A stretch of 11,432 nt of DNA from an uncultured Mordavella sp. (GTDB lineage: Bacteria > Bacillota > Clostridia > Lachnospirales > Lachnospiraceae): NCBI GenBank assembly GCA_902406105.1, contig CABPCP010000084.1, positions 1 through 11,432 on the forward strand. The letters are read 5' to 3'. Below the pieces are notes generated by a model, which saw nothing but the letters and a program-made list of their open reading frames with translations, did no database searches and was not told where the DNA came from. Shown piece after piece: positions 5,872 through 11,432 of the stretch (position 1 is the first letter of the stretch; every line of letters starts with the position of its first letter). Made by a program: the position numbers and the translations under genes.

Positions 5872-7260
5872 TTAACGGATCTGTAAAAACGCTTTGTATC
5901 CTTTGTAAGCTTCATAAACGTCTGCTTTGCTGGTCACTTCCCAAGGCGCGTGCATAGAAAGGACCGCTACGCCGCTGTCGATCACTTCCATCCCATAATT
6001 GGCCATAATGTAGGCGATGGTACCTCCGCCGCCTTCATCCACCTTGCCAAGCTCCGCGAACTGGAAGGCCACATTTCCCTCCTCCATCACACTGCGAAGC
6101 TCCGCCAAATATTCCGCGTTGGCATCGTTAGATCCGCTTTTGCCTCGGCTTCCGGTAAATTTATTGAATACCAAACCCTTGGCAAAAAAAGCGGCGCTGC
6201 GCTTCTCAAAGGCTTCCGCAAACATAGGGTCATAAGCCGCGCTTACATCGGAAGAAAGCATTTTCGAGTTCTGCAGAGTCCGTCTCACTCTTAATTCAGA
6301 CTCGCTTCCGGTCAGGGCGGTCAGCTCTGCCACCACATTTTCAAAAAAACGGGAATGCATTCCGGTGGCGCCCACACTTCCGATTTCTTCCTTATCCACC
6401 AGAATACAGCAGGCCGTCCGCTCTACCTCTTGGGTATCCAGCATAGCGAACAGGGATGTAAACGCGCATACTCTGTCGTCCTGTCCGTAAGCCAGGATCA
6501 TACTCCGATCCAGGCCGCACTCTCTTGCTCTTCCCGCCGGAACAATCTCCAATTCCGCAGACAGGAAGTCTTCTTCCTCCATATCATAATATTCCTTTAA
6601 GATCCGCAGCACATTTGCCTTTACCGCATCCTTATCTTCTTCATCAAGACCTTCCGCTTGCTGAATCGGCTGACTCCCAAATAGCAGATCCAGCTTTTCT
6701 CCTTCGATCACTGCGCTGGCCTTTTTTTCCATCTGTTTCCCAGCCAGGTGGACCAGAAGATCTGTGATCACAAATACCGGATCCTCATCCTTTTCGCCGA
6801 TGTTGACCTCGACTACTGAACCGTCCGTTTTGGCGATCACCCCATGGAGGGCAAGAGGAAGGGTCACCCACTGATATTTCTTGATCCCTCCATAATAATG
6901 GGTATCCAAATAGGCCAGTTCTTCATTTTCATATAAGGGATTCTGCTTTACATCAATCCTGGGCGAATCAATGTGAGCGCCCAGGATATTCATGCCGTTT
7001 TCCAGCGGCTGCCTGCCGATCTGGAAAATGGCGATACTCTTGTTCATGCAGACCGCGTAGATCTTATCCCCCGGCTTGATCCCTTCTTCGATAGATTTGA
7101 TATTCCGGTAGCCCTGGGCTTCCAGTTTCTGGACGGTAAGCTTGATGCACTCCCGTTCCGTTTTCCCTGCGTCCAGGCAGGCTCTGTAGTCTGTGTTGAT
7201 ACGCTCCAGCTCCTGAAGCTGGGAAGCATCGTAAGATTTCCATGCGTTTTGTTTGTTCAT
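5872..7260 (-). CDS. M18 family aminopeptidase (aspartyl aminopeptidase type)
   Basis: A 462-aa cytosolic metallo-aminopeptidase that removes N-terminal residues (acidic in the best-known members) from peptides, using two metal ions. Ligands and catalytic residues visible in order: His96 in GAHIDSPR, Asp261/262 in GQDDRV, Glu291/292 in VDKEEIGSVG, Asp338 in SSDVSAAYDP and His437 in SMHAPWE. The GSRGKSGSNDAN and KVDEGGGGTI segments are also typical of M18. Length matches the family. The ATG at 7260 has AGGAGGT 9 nt upstream. The gene has its own weak promoter and is followed by ppdK in the same direction, with a 152-nt gap and no clear terminator. Family is certain; exact substrate is not visible, so I give no gene symbol. 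Confidence 0.95.
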   Translation of the reverse strand: MNKQNAWKSYDASQLQELERINTDYRACLDAGKTERECIKLTVQKLEAQGYRNIKSIEEGIKPGDKIYAVCMNKSIAIFQIGRQPLENGMNILGAHIDSPRIDVKQNPLYENEELAYLDTHYYGGIKKYQWVTLPLALHGVIAKTDGSVVEVNIGEKDEDPVFVITDLLVHLAGKQMEKKASAVIEGEKLDLLFGSQPIQQAEGLDEEDKDAVKANVLRILKEYYDMEEEDFLSAELEIVPAGRARECGLDRSMILAYGQDDRVCAFTSLFAMLDTQEVERTACCILVDKEEIGSVGATGMHSRFFENVVAELTALTGSESELRVRRTLQNSKMLSSDVSAAYDPMFAEAFEKRSAAFFAKGLVFNKFTGSRGKSGSNDANAEYLAELRSVMEEGNVAFQFAELGKVDEGGGGTIAYIMANYGMEVIDSGVAVLSMHAPWEVTSKADVYEAYKGYKAFLQIR

Positions 7261-7282
7261 AGTTGATCAACCTCCTGGTGTA

Positions 7283-7291
7283 AGTATAACA
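7283..7291 (-). promoter_or_regulatory. Extended -10 promoter for the M18 aminopeptidase
   Basis: On the minus strand TGT followed by TATACT (7283-7288), an extended -10 element about 23 nt upstream of the start codon. No good -35 is visible at 16-18 bp; that position falls in the loop of the hairpin at 7301-7329. The start point would be very close to the ribosome binding site. Confidence 0.45.
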
Positions 7292-7300
7292 TATGTTGGG

Positions 7301-7329
7301 GACGTAGTATTCTTTATTTTTACTACGTC
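7301..7329. repeat. Left outer hairpin (GACGTAG type) beside the transposase element
   Basis: GACGTAGTA, 11-nt loop, TACTACGTC: perfect 9-bp inverted repeat, 12 bp outside the left inverted repeat of the element. No T-run on either strand makes it a standard terminator. Its 3' arm and flank (CTACGTCTGGA) resemble those of the hairpin at 8251-8295 (CTACGTCCTGGA). Confidence 0.7.
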
Positions 7330-7344
7330 TGGAATTAAACTTTA

Positions 7345-7372
7345 CGGTGTACCCAAATGAAAGATGGGGTGT
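7345..7372 (+). repeat. Left inverted repeat of the element (28 bp)
   Basis: Begins CGGTGTACCCAAATG and ends GATGGGGTGT. It matches, base for base, the reverse complement of 8216-8243. It ends 13 nt from the transposase stop codon. Confidence 0.9.
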
Positions 7373-7385
7373 CACTTTTTCTATT

Positions 7386-8168
7386 CTACCCTGTACCTTT
7401 TTGTTCTTCTACCTGCTTTTTTACCGTATTGAAAAGCTGCTTTGCCTTTTTTTCTGATATTCTCAGGATTCTCTTTATTTCCTGAAGGTATACCTGCCGA
7501 ATCTCTCTTTCCTCAAAAACCTGAGTCAAGTGGGATAAATTTTTAGTTTTAAATAATTCTTCCGCAATCAATAGCGCAATTTCATTTTGTTGTGAAGTAA
7601 TTTCGTCTGGAATATCAATAAACAGTTCTCTCTGACGCTGCTTATGAAATTCTTCAAATTCACTATATGAACCAAATTCCTTTCTATAAAATTCAATTGC
7701 CTTTTCATGCAGAAGATCCGGTGCACTATTTCTATATTCCATCATACTGCTATATTTATATTTCTCCGCTTCTTCGACAATATAGGCTTTCACCGGGTTT
7801 AAATGAACATATCTCAAACAATTCCAAAAATAGCGTTCCGTTTCTATACATTCACTGATAAAACGGTTTTGAAACACATGACCATTTCTATGATGTTTAT
7901 AATTATAGTAATTTGCATATTCAGCTAAAACAGCCGCCATAAATAATGATAAAATTGGAAATTCCGCCTTGAGAATCAAGTGGAGATGATTTGACATGAT
8001 ACAATACGCGTATATTTCAACACTTTTGTACTTTTTTTGAACTTTTCGAATAATTTTCTTTAAATATCTTTTTTCACGATCTTGATTAAAATTTCTTTCC
8101 TTATTAATTCCTTTTGTGATCACATGATAGATATCTGTACCACTTCTTTGTCGCCTTCTGGTTGGCAC
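7386..8168 (-). CDS. REP-associated tyrosine transposase (Y1/HUH family)
   Basis: A 260-aa single-strand DNA transposase or nuclease. The HUH motif is NHLHLIL with His61 and His63, and the likely catalytic Tyr is Tyr120 in LRYVHLNPVKA; GHVFQNRF (96-103) is another hallmark of the RAYT (TnpA_REP) group. Family members cut single-stranded DNA at a GTAG/GGAG-type tetranucleotide beside a small hairpin and covalently hold the 5' end through Tyr. The C-terminal extension (about 150-260) has a helix-turn-helix-like part, EIRQVYLQEIKRILRISEKKAKQLF, seen in longer Firmicutes members. The start is GTG at 8168, supported by GGGAGG at 8176-8181. Composition is AT-rich, which suggests horizontal gain. 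No good promoter is visible; readthrough from kbl could supply transcription. All catalytic residues are present, so it may be active. Confidence 0.93.
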   Translation of the reverse strand: MPTRRRQRSGTDIYHVITKGINKERNFNQDREKRYLKKIIRKVQKKYKSVEIYAYCIMSNHLHLILKAEFPILSLFMAAVLAEYANYYNYKHHRNGHVFQNRFISECIETERYFWNCLRYVHLNPVKAYIVEEAEKYKYSSMMEYRNSAPDLLHEKAIEFYRKEFGSYSEFEEFHKQRQRELFIDIPDEITSQQNEIALLIAEELFKTKNLSHLTQVFEEREIRQVYLQEIKRILRISEKKAKQLFNTVKKQVEEQKGTG

Positions 8169-8184
8169 TAACTTTCCTCCCTTC

Positions 8185-8250
8185 CATTTGGGTACAGGTC
8201 ATTTTTCATTTAGGTACACCCCATCTTTCATTTGGGTACACCGCAAATAT
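8185..8250 (+). repeat. Three direct repeats with 22-bp period upstream of the transposase
   Basis: CATTTGGGTACA at 8185, CATTTAGGTACA at 8207 and CATTTGGGTACA at 8229 are exactly 22 bp apart. The last two units make up the right inverted repeat. The array lies in the leader of the transposase gene and reaches to within 4 nt of its Shine-Dalgarno site. Each core includes GGTACA, part of an imperfect GGT-NN-ACC palindrome in units two and three. Confidence 0.85.
8216..8243 (-). repeat. Right inverted repeat of the element (28 bp)
   Basis: The reverse complement is identical to 7345-7372. It overlaps the second and third 22-bp direct repeats, so this end has an extra half-unit array that the left end lacks. 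Confidence 0.9.
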
Positions 8251-8295
8251 TCATCCAGGACGTAGCCTTTTGCAAAAAGGCTACGTCCTGGATGA
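8251..8295. repeat. Right outer hairpin, 21-bp perfect stem; possible kbl terminator
   Basis: TCATCCAGGACGTAGCCTTTT, loop GCA, then the exact complement. It starts 3 nt after the kbl stop codon and ends 7 bp from the transposase element. It is long enough to stop transcription, but no T-run follows on the minus strand, so the terminator role is uncertain. Both arms carry ACGTAGCC/GGCTACGT, giving GTAG at symmetrical places, like the hairpin at 7301-7329. Confidence 0.85.
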
Positions 8296-8298
8296 TGA

Positions 8299-9492
8299 TT
8301 ATTTCATCTCGTCTCTTACTTCTTTGAAGCACTTCACGATAAAATCGATATCTTCTTTTGTATGGCTTGCGCATACCTGTGTACGGATTCTTGCTTTTCC
8401 CTTTGGAACTACTGGATAGGAGAAAGCCACTACGTATACGCCTTTGTCCATCATACGTTTCGCAAATTCCGCTGCCGTCTTCTCATCATAGAGCATTACC
8501 GGCACGCACGGATGGGTTCCCGGAATGATATCGAATCCATTATCTACCAACTGCTGCCGATAGTAAGCGGTCACTTCTTCCAGATGATCTCTTAATTCCG
8601 TGCTCTCATCCAGCATATCAAAGAGTTCCAGGCTGGCTCCCGCAATAGCCGGCGCAAGAGAATTGGAGAACAGATACGGGCGGCTGCGCTGACGAAGCAG
8701 GTCAATGATCTCTTTCCTGCCGGATGTATATCCGCCGGAAGCTCCGCCAAGAGCTTTGCCCAATGTTCCGGTAATGATATCTACACGGCCCTGTACGCCG
8801 CAGTATTCTGGTGTCCCGCGGCCCGTCTTTCCTACAAATCCTACCGCGTGGCTGTCGTCTACCATTACCAGAGCATTGTACTTGTCCGCCAGATCACATA
8901 CGCCCTGCAGGTTGCAGATGATTCCATCCATAGAGAACACGCCGTCGGTAGCGATCAGTTTGATCCTTGCGCCTGCTTCATCCGCCTCTTTTAATTTAGC
9001 TTCCAGATCTTCCATATCATTATTTTTATAGCGGAATCTCTTTGCCTTGCACAAACGCACACCATCGATGATAGAAGCGTGGTTCAGTTCATCACTGATG
9101 ACCGCGTCATCTGCCGTCAGGATCGTCTCAAACAAACCGCCATTTGCGTCAAAACAGGAAGAATACAAAATCGTATCGTCTGTTCCCAGGAAATCGGAGA
9201 TTTTCTTTTCCAATTTCTTATGGATATCCTGGGTTCCGCAAATAAAACGAACAGATGCGACACCAAATCCCTTTTCATCGTAGGTTTTCTTTGCCGCCTC
9301 GATCAAGCGCGGGCTGTCGCCCAGCCCCAGGTAGTTATTGGCGCACATGCACAGAAGCTCTCTTCCATCTTCCATGGTCACTCTCGCACCCTGCGGGGAA
9401 ACAAATGGAGCCTCCCCTTTAAAGAGCCCTGCCTCTTTGATCCCTTCTACTTCTTTTGCGTAAATATCTAAAATGTCGTCTTTCCTTGCCAT
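8299..9492 (-). CDS. kbl: Glycine C-acetyltransferase (2-amino-3-ketobutyrate CoA ligase)
   Basis: A 397-aa PLP enzyme of the alpha-oxoamine synthase family; E. coli Kbl is about the same length. It splits 2-amino-3-oxobutyrate with CoA into glycine and acetyl-CoA. Visible motifs: the CANNYLGL substrate region, SDELNHASI with the His that stacks on PLP (about His138), [11 protein letters not shown] (PLP-binding Asp and His at about 213-215), and TLGKALGG with the Schiff-base Lys246. The start was placed at 9492 (MARKDD) rather than 9501, because AAGGA lies 8 nt before this ATG. It follows tdh by 57 nt with no terminator, and this operon partner separates it from the related BioF, HemA and serine palmitoyltransferase. 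A long hairpin follows immediately downstream. Confidence 0.96.
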   Translation of the reverse strand: MARKDDILDIYAKEVEGIKEAGLFKGEAPFVSPQGARVTMEDGRELLCMCANNYLGLGDSPRLIEAAKKTYDEKGFGVASVRFICGTQDIHKKLEKKISDFLGTDDTILYSSCFDANGGLFETILTADDAVISDELNHASIIDGVRLCKAKRFRYKNNDMEDLEAKLKEADEAGARIKLIATDGVFSMDGIICNLQGVCDLADKYNALVMVDDSHAVGFVGKTGRGTPEYCGVQGRVDIITGTLGKALGGASGGYTSGRKEIIDLLRQRSRPYLFSNSLAPAIAGASLELFDMLDESTELRDHLEEVTAYYRQQLVDNGFDIIPGTHPCVPVMLYDEKTAAEFAKRMMDKGVYVVAFSYPVVPKGKARIRTQVCASHTKEDIDFIVKCFKEVRDEMK

Positions 9493-9549
9493 TTCTATCA
9501 TCCTTCTTTCTTAAAAATAAATACTCGTGCTCCGCGCCTTTTCCGGTCT

Positions 9550-10611
9550 TTAATCATTCACATGAGCCCAGTCCAGGATCACTTTCCCAGACTGTCCGGA
9601 GATCATAGCCTCAAATCCCTTTGCATAGTCTTTAATATCAAAGTGGTGGGTGATGATCTGGGAAATATCCAAGCCAGCCTGAAGCATTGTAGACATCTTA
9701 TACCAGGTATCCCATACTTTACGTCCATAGATTCCGCGGAGATTCAGGCCATTGAAGATCACTGTCTCAAGATCTACGGTAGCGTCTGTTCTCTGCAGTC
9801 CCAGAAGAGCGATATTTCCGCCGTGTTTCATATTGTGGATCATATCCGCGAGACCCGCCTGTGATCCAGACATTTCCAGACCCACATCAAATCCTTCCGT
9901 CATTCCGATCTCTTTCATCACGTCAGGCAGCTTTTCTTTTCCAAGATTAACAACTCTGGTAGCGCCAAGCTTCTTAGCCAGTTCCAGACGATACTCATTG
10001 AAATCGGTCACTACCACGTGCCTTGCGCCTGAGAATTTTACGATCGCCGCCGCCATGATCCCGATCGGTCCAGCTCCCGCGATCAGCACATCCTCACCCA
10101 GGACATCATAAGAAAGCGCTGTATGAGTCGCGTTTCCAAATGGATCAAAAATCGCGTACATCTCTTCCGGAATATTTGGATTACAAGGCCATACATTAGA
10201 AGAAGGAATCACAAGATATTCCGCAAACGCGCCGTTTCTGTTGACACCCACGCCTTTCGCGTCCTTACAGTTTTCTTTGTGGCCTTCCAGACAGTTCCGG
10301 CATTTTCCGCAGGTGATATGGCCTTCCCCAGAAACCAGATCTCCTATATTAAACCCTTTCACGCCCGTTCCCACTTCAACGACCTCTCCCACATATTCAT
10401 GGCCAGCGGTAAGTCCAATAGGAATCGTATGCTGCGCCCAGTCATTCCACTGCCAGATATGTACATCTGTTCCGCAGATCGCGGTCTTATGGATCTTGAT
10501 CTTCACATCGTTGGGCCCAACTTCCGGAATTGGAACTCGTTTCATCCACAATCCTTCTTCTGGCTTCTCTTTCACAAGTGCCCACATTAATCCATCGTTT
10601 TTTTCACTCAT
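9550..10611 (-). CDS. tdh: L-threonine 3-dehydrogenase
   Basis: A 353-aa zinc-dependent medium-chain dehydrogenase that oxidises L-threonine to 2-amino-3-oxobutyrate with NAD+, the substrate of the next gene. Visible features: catalytic zinc Cys46 ([10 protein letters not shown]) and His71-Glu72 (GHE), structural zinc cysteines 101, 104, 107 and 115, the Rossmann motif GAGPIG (179-184) and Asp203, which fits NAD preference. [12 protein letters not shown] is typical of Tdh and helps exclude sorbitol or butanediol dehydrogenase. The ATG at 10611 has GGGAGGT 8 nt upstream. tdh is the first gene of the tdh-kbl operon and diverges from a serine/threonine symporter gene. The leader has a short hairpin (10634-10647) and a GAGGTACCTC palindrome (10615-10624) that overlaps the ribosome binding site. 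Confidence 0.96.
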   Translation of the reverse strand: MSEKNDGLMWALVKEKPEEGLWMKRVPIPEVGPNDVKIKIHKTAICGTDVHIWQWNDWAQHTIPIGLTAGHEYVGEVVEVGTGVKGFNIGDLVSGEGHITCGKCRNCLEGHKENCKDAKGVGVNRNGAFAEYLVIPSSNVWPCNPNIPEEMYAIFDPFGNATHTALSYDVLGEDVLIAGAGPIGIMAAAIVKFSGARHVVVTDFNEYRLELAKKLGATRVVNLGKEKLPDVMKEIGMTEGFDVGLEMSGSQAGLADMIHNMKHGGNIALLGLQRTDATVDLETVIFNGLNLRGIYGRKVWDTWYKMSTMLQAGLDISQIITHHFDIKDYAKGFEAMISGQSGKVILDWAHVND

Positions 10612-10612
10612 T

Positions 10613-10658
10613 TCGAGGTACCTCCCATATTTCCGTCCCCCTGGACGATTTTTCTCGA
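10613..10658 (-). promoter_or_regulatory. Structured leader of tdh covering its ribosome binding site
   Basis: The transcript can form CGTCC-AGGG-GGACG (10634-10647). The Shine-Dalgarno bases lie in the self-complementary GAGGTACCTC (10615-10624). TCGAG at the very 5' end (10654-10658) could also pair with CTCGA near the start (10613-10617). Regulatory meaning is inference. Confidence 0.35.
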
Positions 10659-10661
10659 TAT

Positions 10662-10691
10662 ATTATAGCATAAGCTTTTCCTCTTGCACAA
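10662..10691 (-). promoter_or_regulatory. Promoter of the tdh-kbl operon
   Basis: On the minus strand a perfect TATAAT (10662-10667) preceded by TGC, forming an extended -10. A weak -35, TTGTGC (10686-10691), lies at 18 bp. The predicted leader is about 45 nt. Confidence 0.72.
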
Positions 10692-10747
10692 CGGAATTTG
10701 CTAAAGTTGCATAAAAAACATTTCTCTTTTCGTTAAATTTTGCACAA
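10684..10747 (+). promoter_or_regulatory. Repeated TTGCAYAA motifs, possible operators
   Basis: TTGCACAA occurs at 10684-10691 and 10740-10747, and TTGCATAA at 10707-10714, in the AT-rich divergent control region. The first overlaps the -35 of tdh. The core TTG-NN-CAA is an imperfect palindrome. The regulator is unknown and chance is possible in AT-rich DNA. Confidence 0.3.
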
Positions 10748-10792
10748 ATATGTTTATAAAACGCTAAGATTTCGTCAAAATCCTTTTTCATG

Positions 10793-10821
10793 TTCACAAA
10801 TCATATCGGATAAATTATAAT
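10793..10821 (+). promoter_or_regulatory. Promoter of the SstT-type symporter gene
   Basis: TTCACA (10793-10798), 17-bp spacer, perfect TATAAT (10816-10821). The leader would be about 75 nt and includes the hairpin in the ribosome binding region. Confidence 0.78.
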
Positions 10822-10868
10822 CCTTATAGCGTTTTCTTCCAAAACACGAAAACAAAATCTAGAGGAAA

Positions 10869-10905
10869 GAGAGGTGGCAGATAACAATATCTGCGAAAAC
10901 ACATG
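10869..10905 (+). promoter_or_regulatory. Split ribosome binding site with intervening hairpin
   Basis: The only good Shine-Dalgarno sequence (GAGAGGTG, 10869-10876) lies 26 nt before the ATG at 10903. Between them GCAGATA-ACAA-TATCTGC (10877-10894) forms a perfect 7-bp hairpin. Folding removes 18 nt and leaves 8 nt of effective spacing. An in-frame CTG at 10891 is the only alternative, within the stem. Confidence 0.55.
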
Positions 10906-11432
10906 GAAGCAATTAAGAATGTTATTCACAAATGGAACAGTATCAGCCTGGTAAAACGAATCATCTGCGGCTTGATCATCGGTATTATCCTCGGACTGGC
11001 CGTTCCGCAGGCAACCGGAATCTCCATCCTTGGAGACTTGTTTGTCGGAGCACTGCGGGGAGTCGCCCCTGTCCTGGTATTCTTCCTTGTAATGAGCGCT
11101 CTGTGTCATATGGGAAAAGGCCAGAAGACTAATATGAAGATGATCGTTATCCTTTATATGGCGGGCAACGTGCTGGCGGCGGCCTGTGACGTGATCGCAA
11201 GCTATATTTTCCCAATCGTGCTCACCTTCACCGAGAATACAGATACCAGTGATGTGGCGCCTCCAAGCGGCGTGACCGAAGTATTGACCAACCTTCTGAT
11301 GAACCTGGTAGACAATCCAGTCAACGCGATCGTCAATGCTAACTATATTGGTATCCTTGCCTGGGCGATCATCTTCGGTGTTGCCCTCAAAGGCGCCAGC
11401 GAGGGGACTAAGAAAGCTCTGGAGAATATCTC
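10903..11432 (+). CDS. sstT: Serine/threonine:Na+ symporter SstT, N-terminal part (runs off window)
   Basis: The first 176 codons of a dicarboxylate/amino acid:cation symporter (DAACS/SLC1 family) membrane protein. After a short basic start (MEAIKNVIHKW) there are hydrophobic segments at about 20-37, 45-70, 78-105 and 145-165. Motifs match E. coli SstT as I remember it: LFVGALRGVAP, GQKTN, a PPSGVTEV loop, NPVNAI and NYIGILAWAI. SstT imports serine and threonine with Na+. Divergence from tdh-kbl fits threonine uptake feeding threonine breakdown. The promoter at 10793-10821 is strong. The ATG at 10903 is the best start by homology, although the Shine-Dalgarno site is distant and apparently bridged by a hairpin. 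The C-terminal two thirds with the HP1/HP2 substrate site lie outside the window. Confidence 0.93.
   Translation, partial: MEAIKNVIHKWNSISLVKRIICGLIIGIILGLAVPQATGISILGDLFVGALRGVAPVLVFFLVMSALCHMGKGQKTNMKMIVILYMAGNVLAAACDVIASYIFPIVLTFTENTDTSDVAPPSGVTEVLTNLLMNLVDNPVNAIVNANYIGILAWAIIFGVALKGASEGTKKALENI

Larger units (their letters stand above)
7341..8247 (-). mobile_element. Compact RAYT-type transposase element with long inverted repeats
   Basis: About 0.9 kb bounded by nearly identical inverted ends: 32 bp with one mismatch (7341-7372 and 8216-8247), the inner 28 bp perfect. It contains a single gene, an HUH Y1 transposase, whose DNA is clearly more AT-rich than the neighbouring genes. I see no target duplication at the edges, as expected for Y1 chemistry. 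It sits between a housekeeping peptidase and kbl without breaking either. The limits are inferred from the repeats; the outer hairpins may also belong to the unit. Confidence 0.7.

Noticed and set aside
8185..8250. CRISPR-like array
   Set aside because: The 22-bp units are contiguous diverging repeats without spacers, and no cas gene is present.
9493..9501. Upstream ATG for kbl (three extra residues)
   Set aside because: The AAGGA site overlaps this ATG and fits the start at 9492 instead.
9550..10611. Sorbitol or butanediol dehydrogenase instead of Tdh
   Set aside because: The [12 protein letters not shown] motif and the operon with kbl favour threonine dehydrogenase.
10801..11109. Minus-strand frame opposite the symporter start
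   Set aside because: It is a shadow of the sstT coding region and its promoter; polar, low-information composition and no ribosome binding site.

Overview
The window looks like a stretch of a Lachnospiraceae or related Clostridia (Firmicutes) chromosome. The PPDK protein is close to what I remember of the Clostridium symbiosum enzyme, start sites carry strong AGGAGG-type ribosome binding sites, promoters are plain sigma-A type, and the left part resembles the integrative conjugative elements (ICEs) common in these gut bacteria. Nearly all genes lie on the minus strand; only the last partial gene is on the plus strand.

Region 1 (about 1-3100) is accessory DNA, probably one end of an ICE. Read in the direction of transcription (right to left) it has a promoter, a 63-aa protein, a translationally coupled 113-aa protein, an intrinsic terminator, parA, parB (TTG start, inside the parA end), a second intrinsic terminator, and the start of a secreted surface protein with a thioester-type domain that runs off the window. 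Terminators between the genes suggest stepwise control by readthrough. Next to ppdK there is an orphan C-terminal coding remnant followed by a strong terminator; the element-chromosome junction probably lies here, at or near the 3' end of ppdK.

Region 2 (about 3089-7290) is core metabolism: ppdK (pyruvate phosphate dikinase) with a near-consensus promoter, and an M18 family metallo-aminopeptidase.

Region 3 (about 7300-8295) is an AT-rich insertion between the aminopeptidase and kbl. It holds a single-domain HUH transposase of the REP-associated (RAYT/Y1) type, enclosed by a perfect 28-bp inverted repeat, with three 22-bp-period direct repeats ahead of the gene and a GTAG-containing hairpin just outside each end. 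This is the most unusual structure in the window.

Region 4 (8299-11432) is a threonine module. tdh and kbl form a minus-strand operon that converts threonine to glycine plus acetyl-CoA. Divergently, the partial plus-strand gene is an SstT-type Na+/serine-threonine symporter, so uptake and breakdown of threonine share one intergenic control region. The symporter has an odd ribosome binding site in which a small hairpin separates the Shine-Dalgarno sequence from the ATG.
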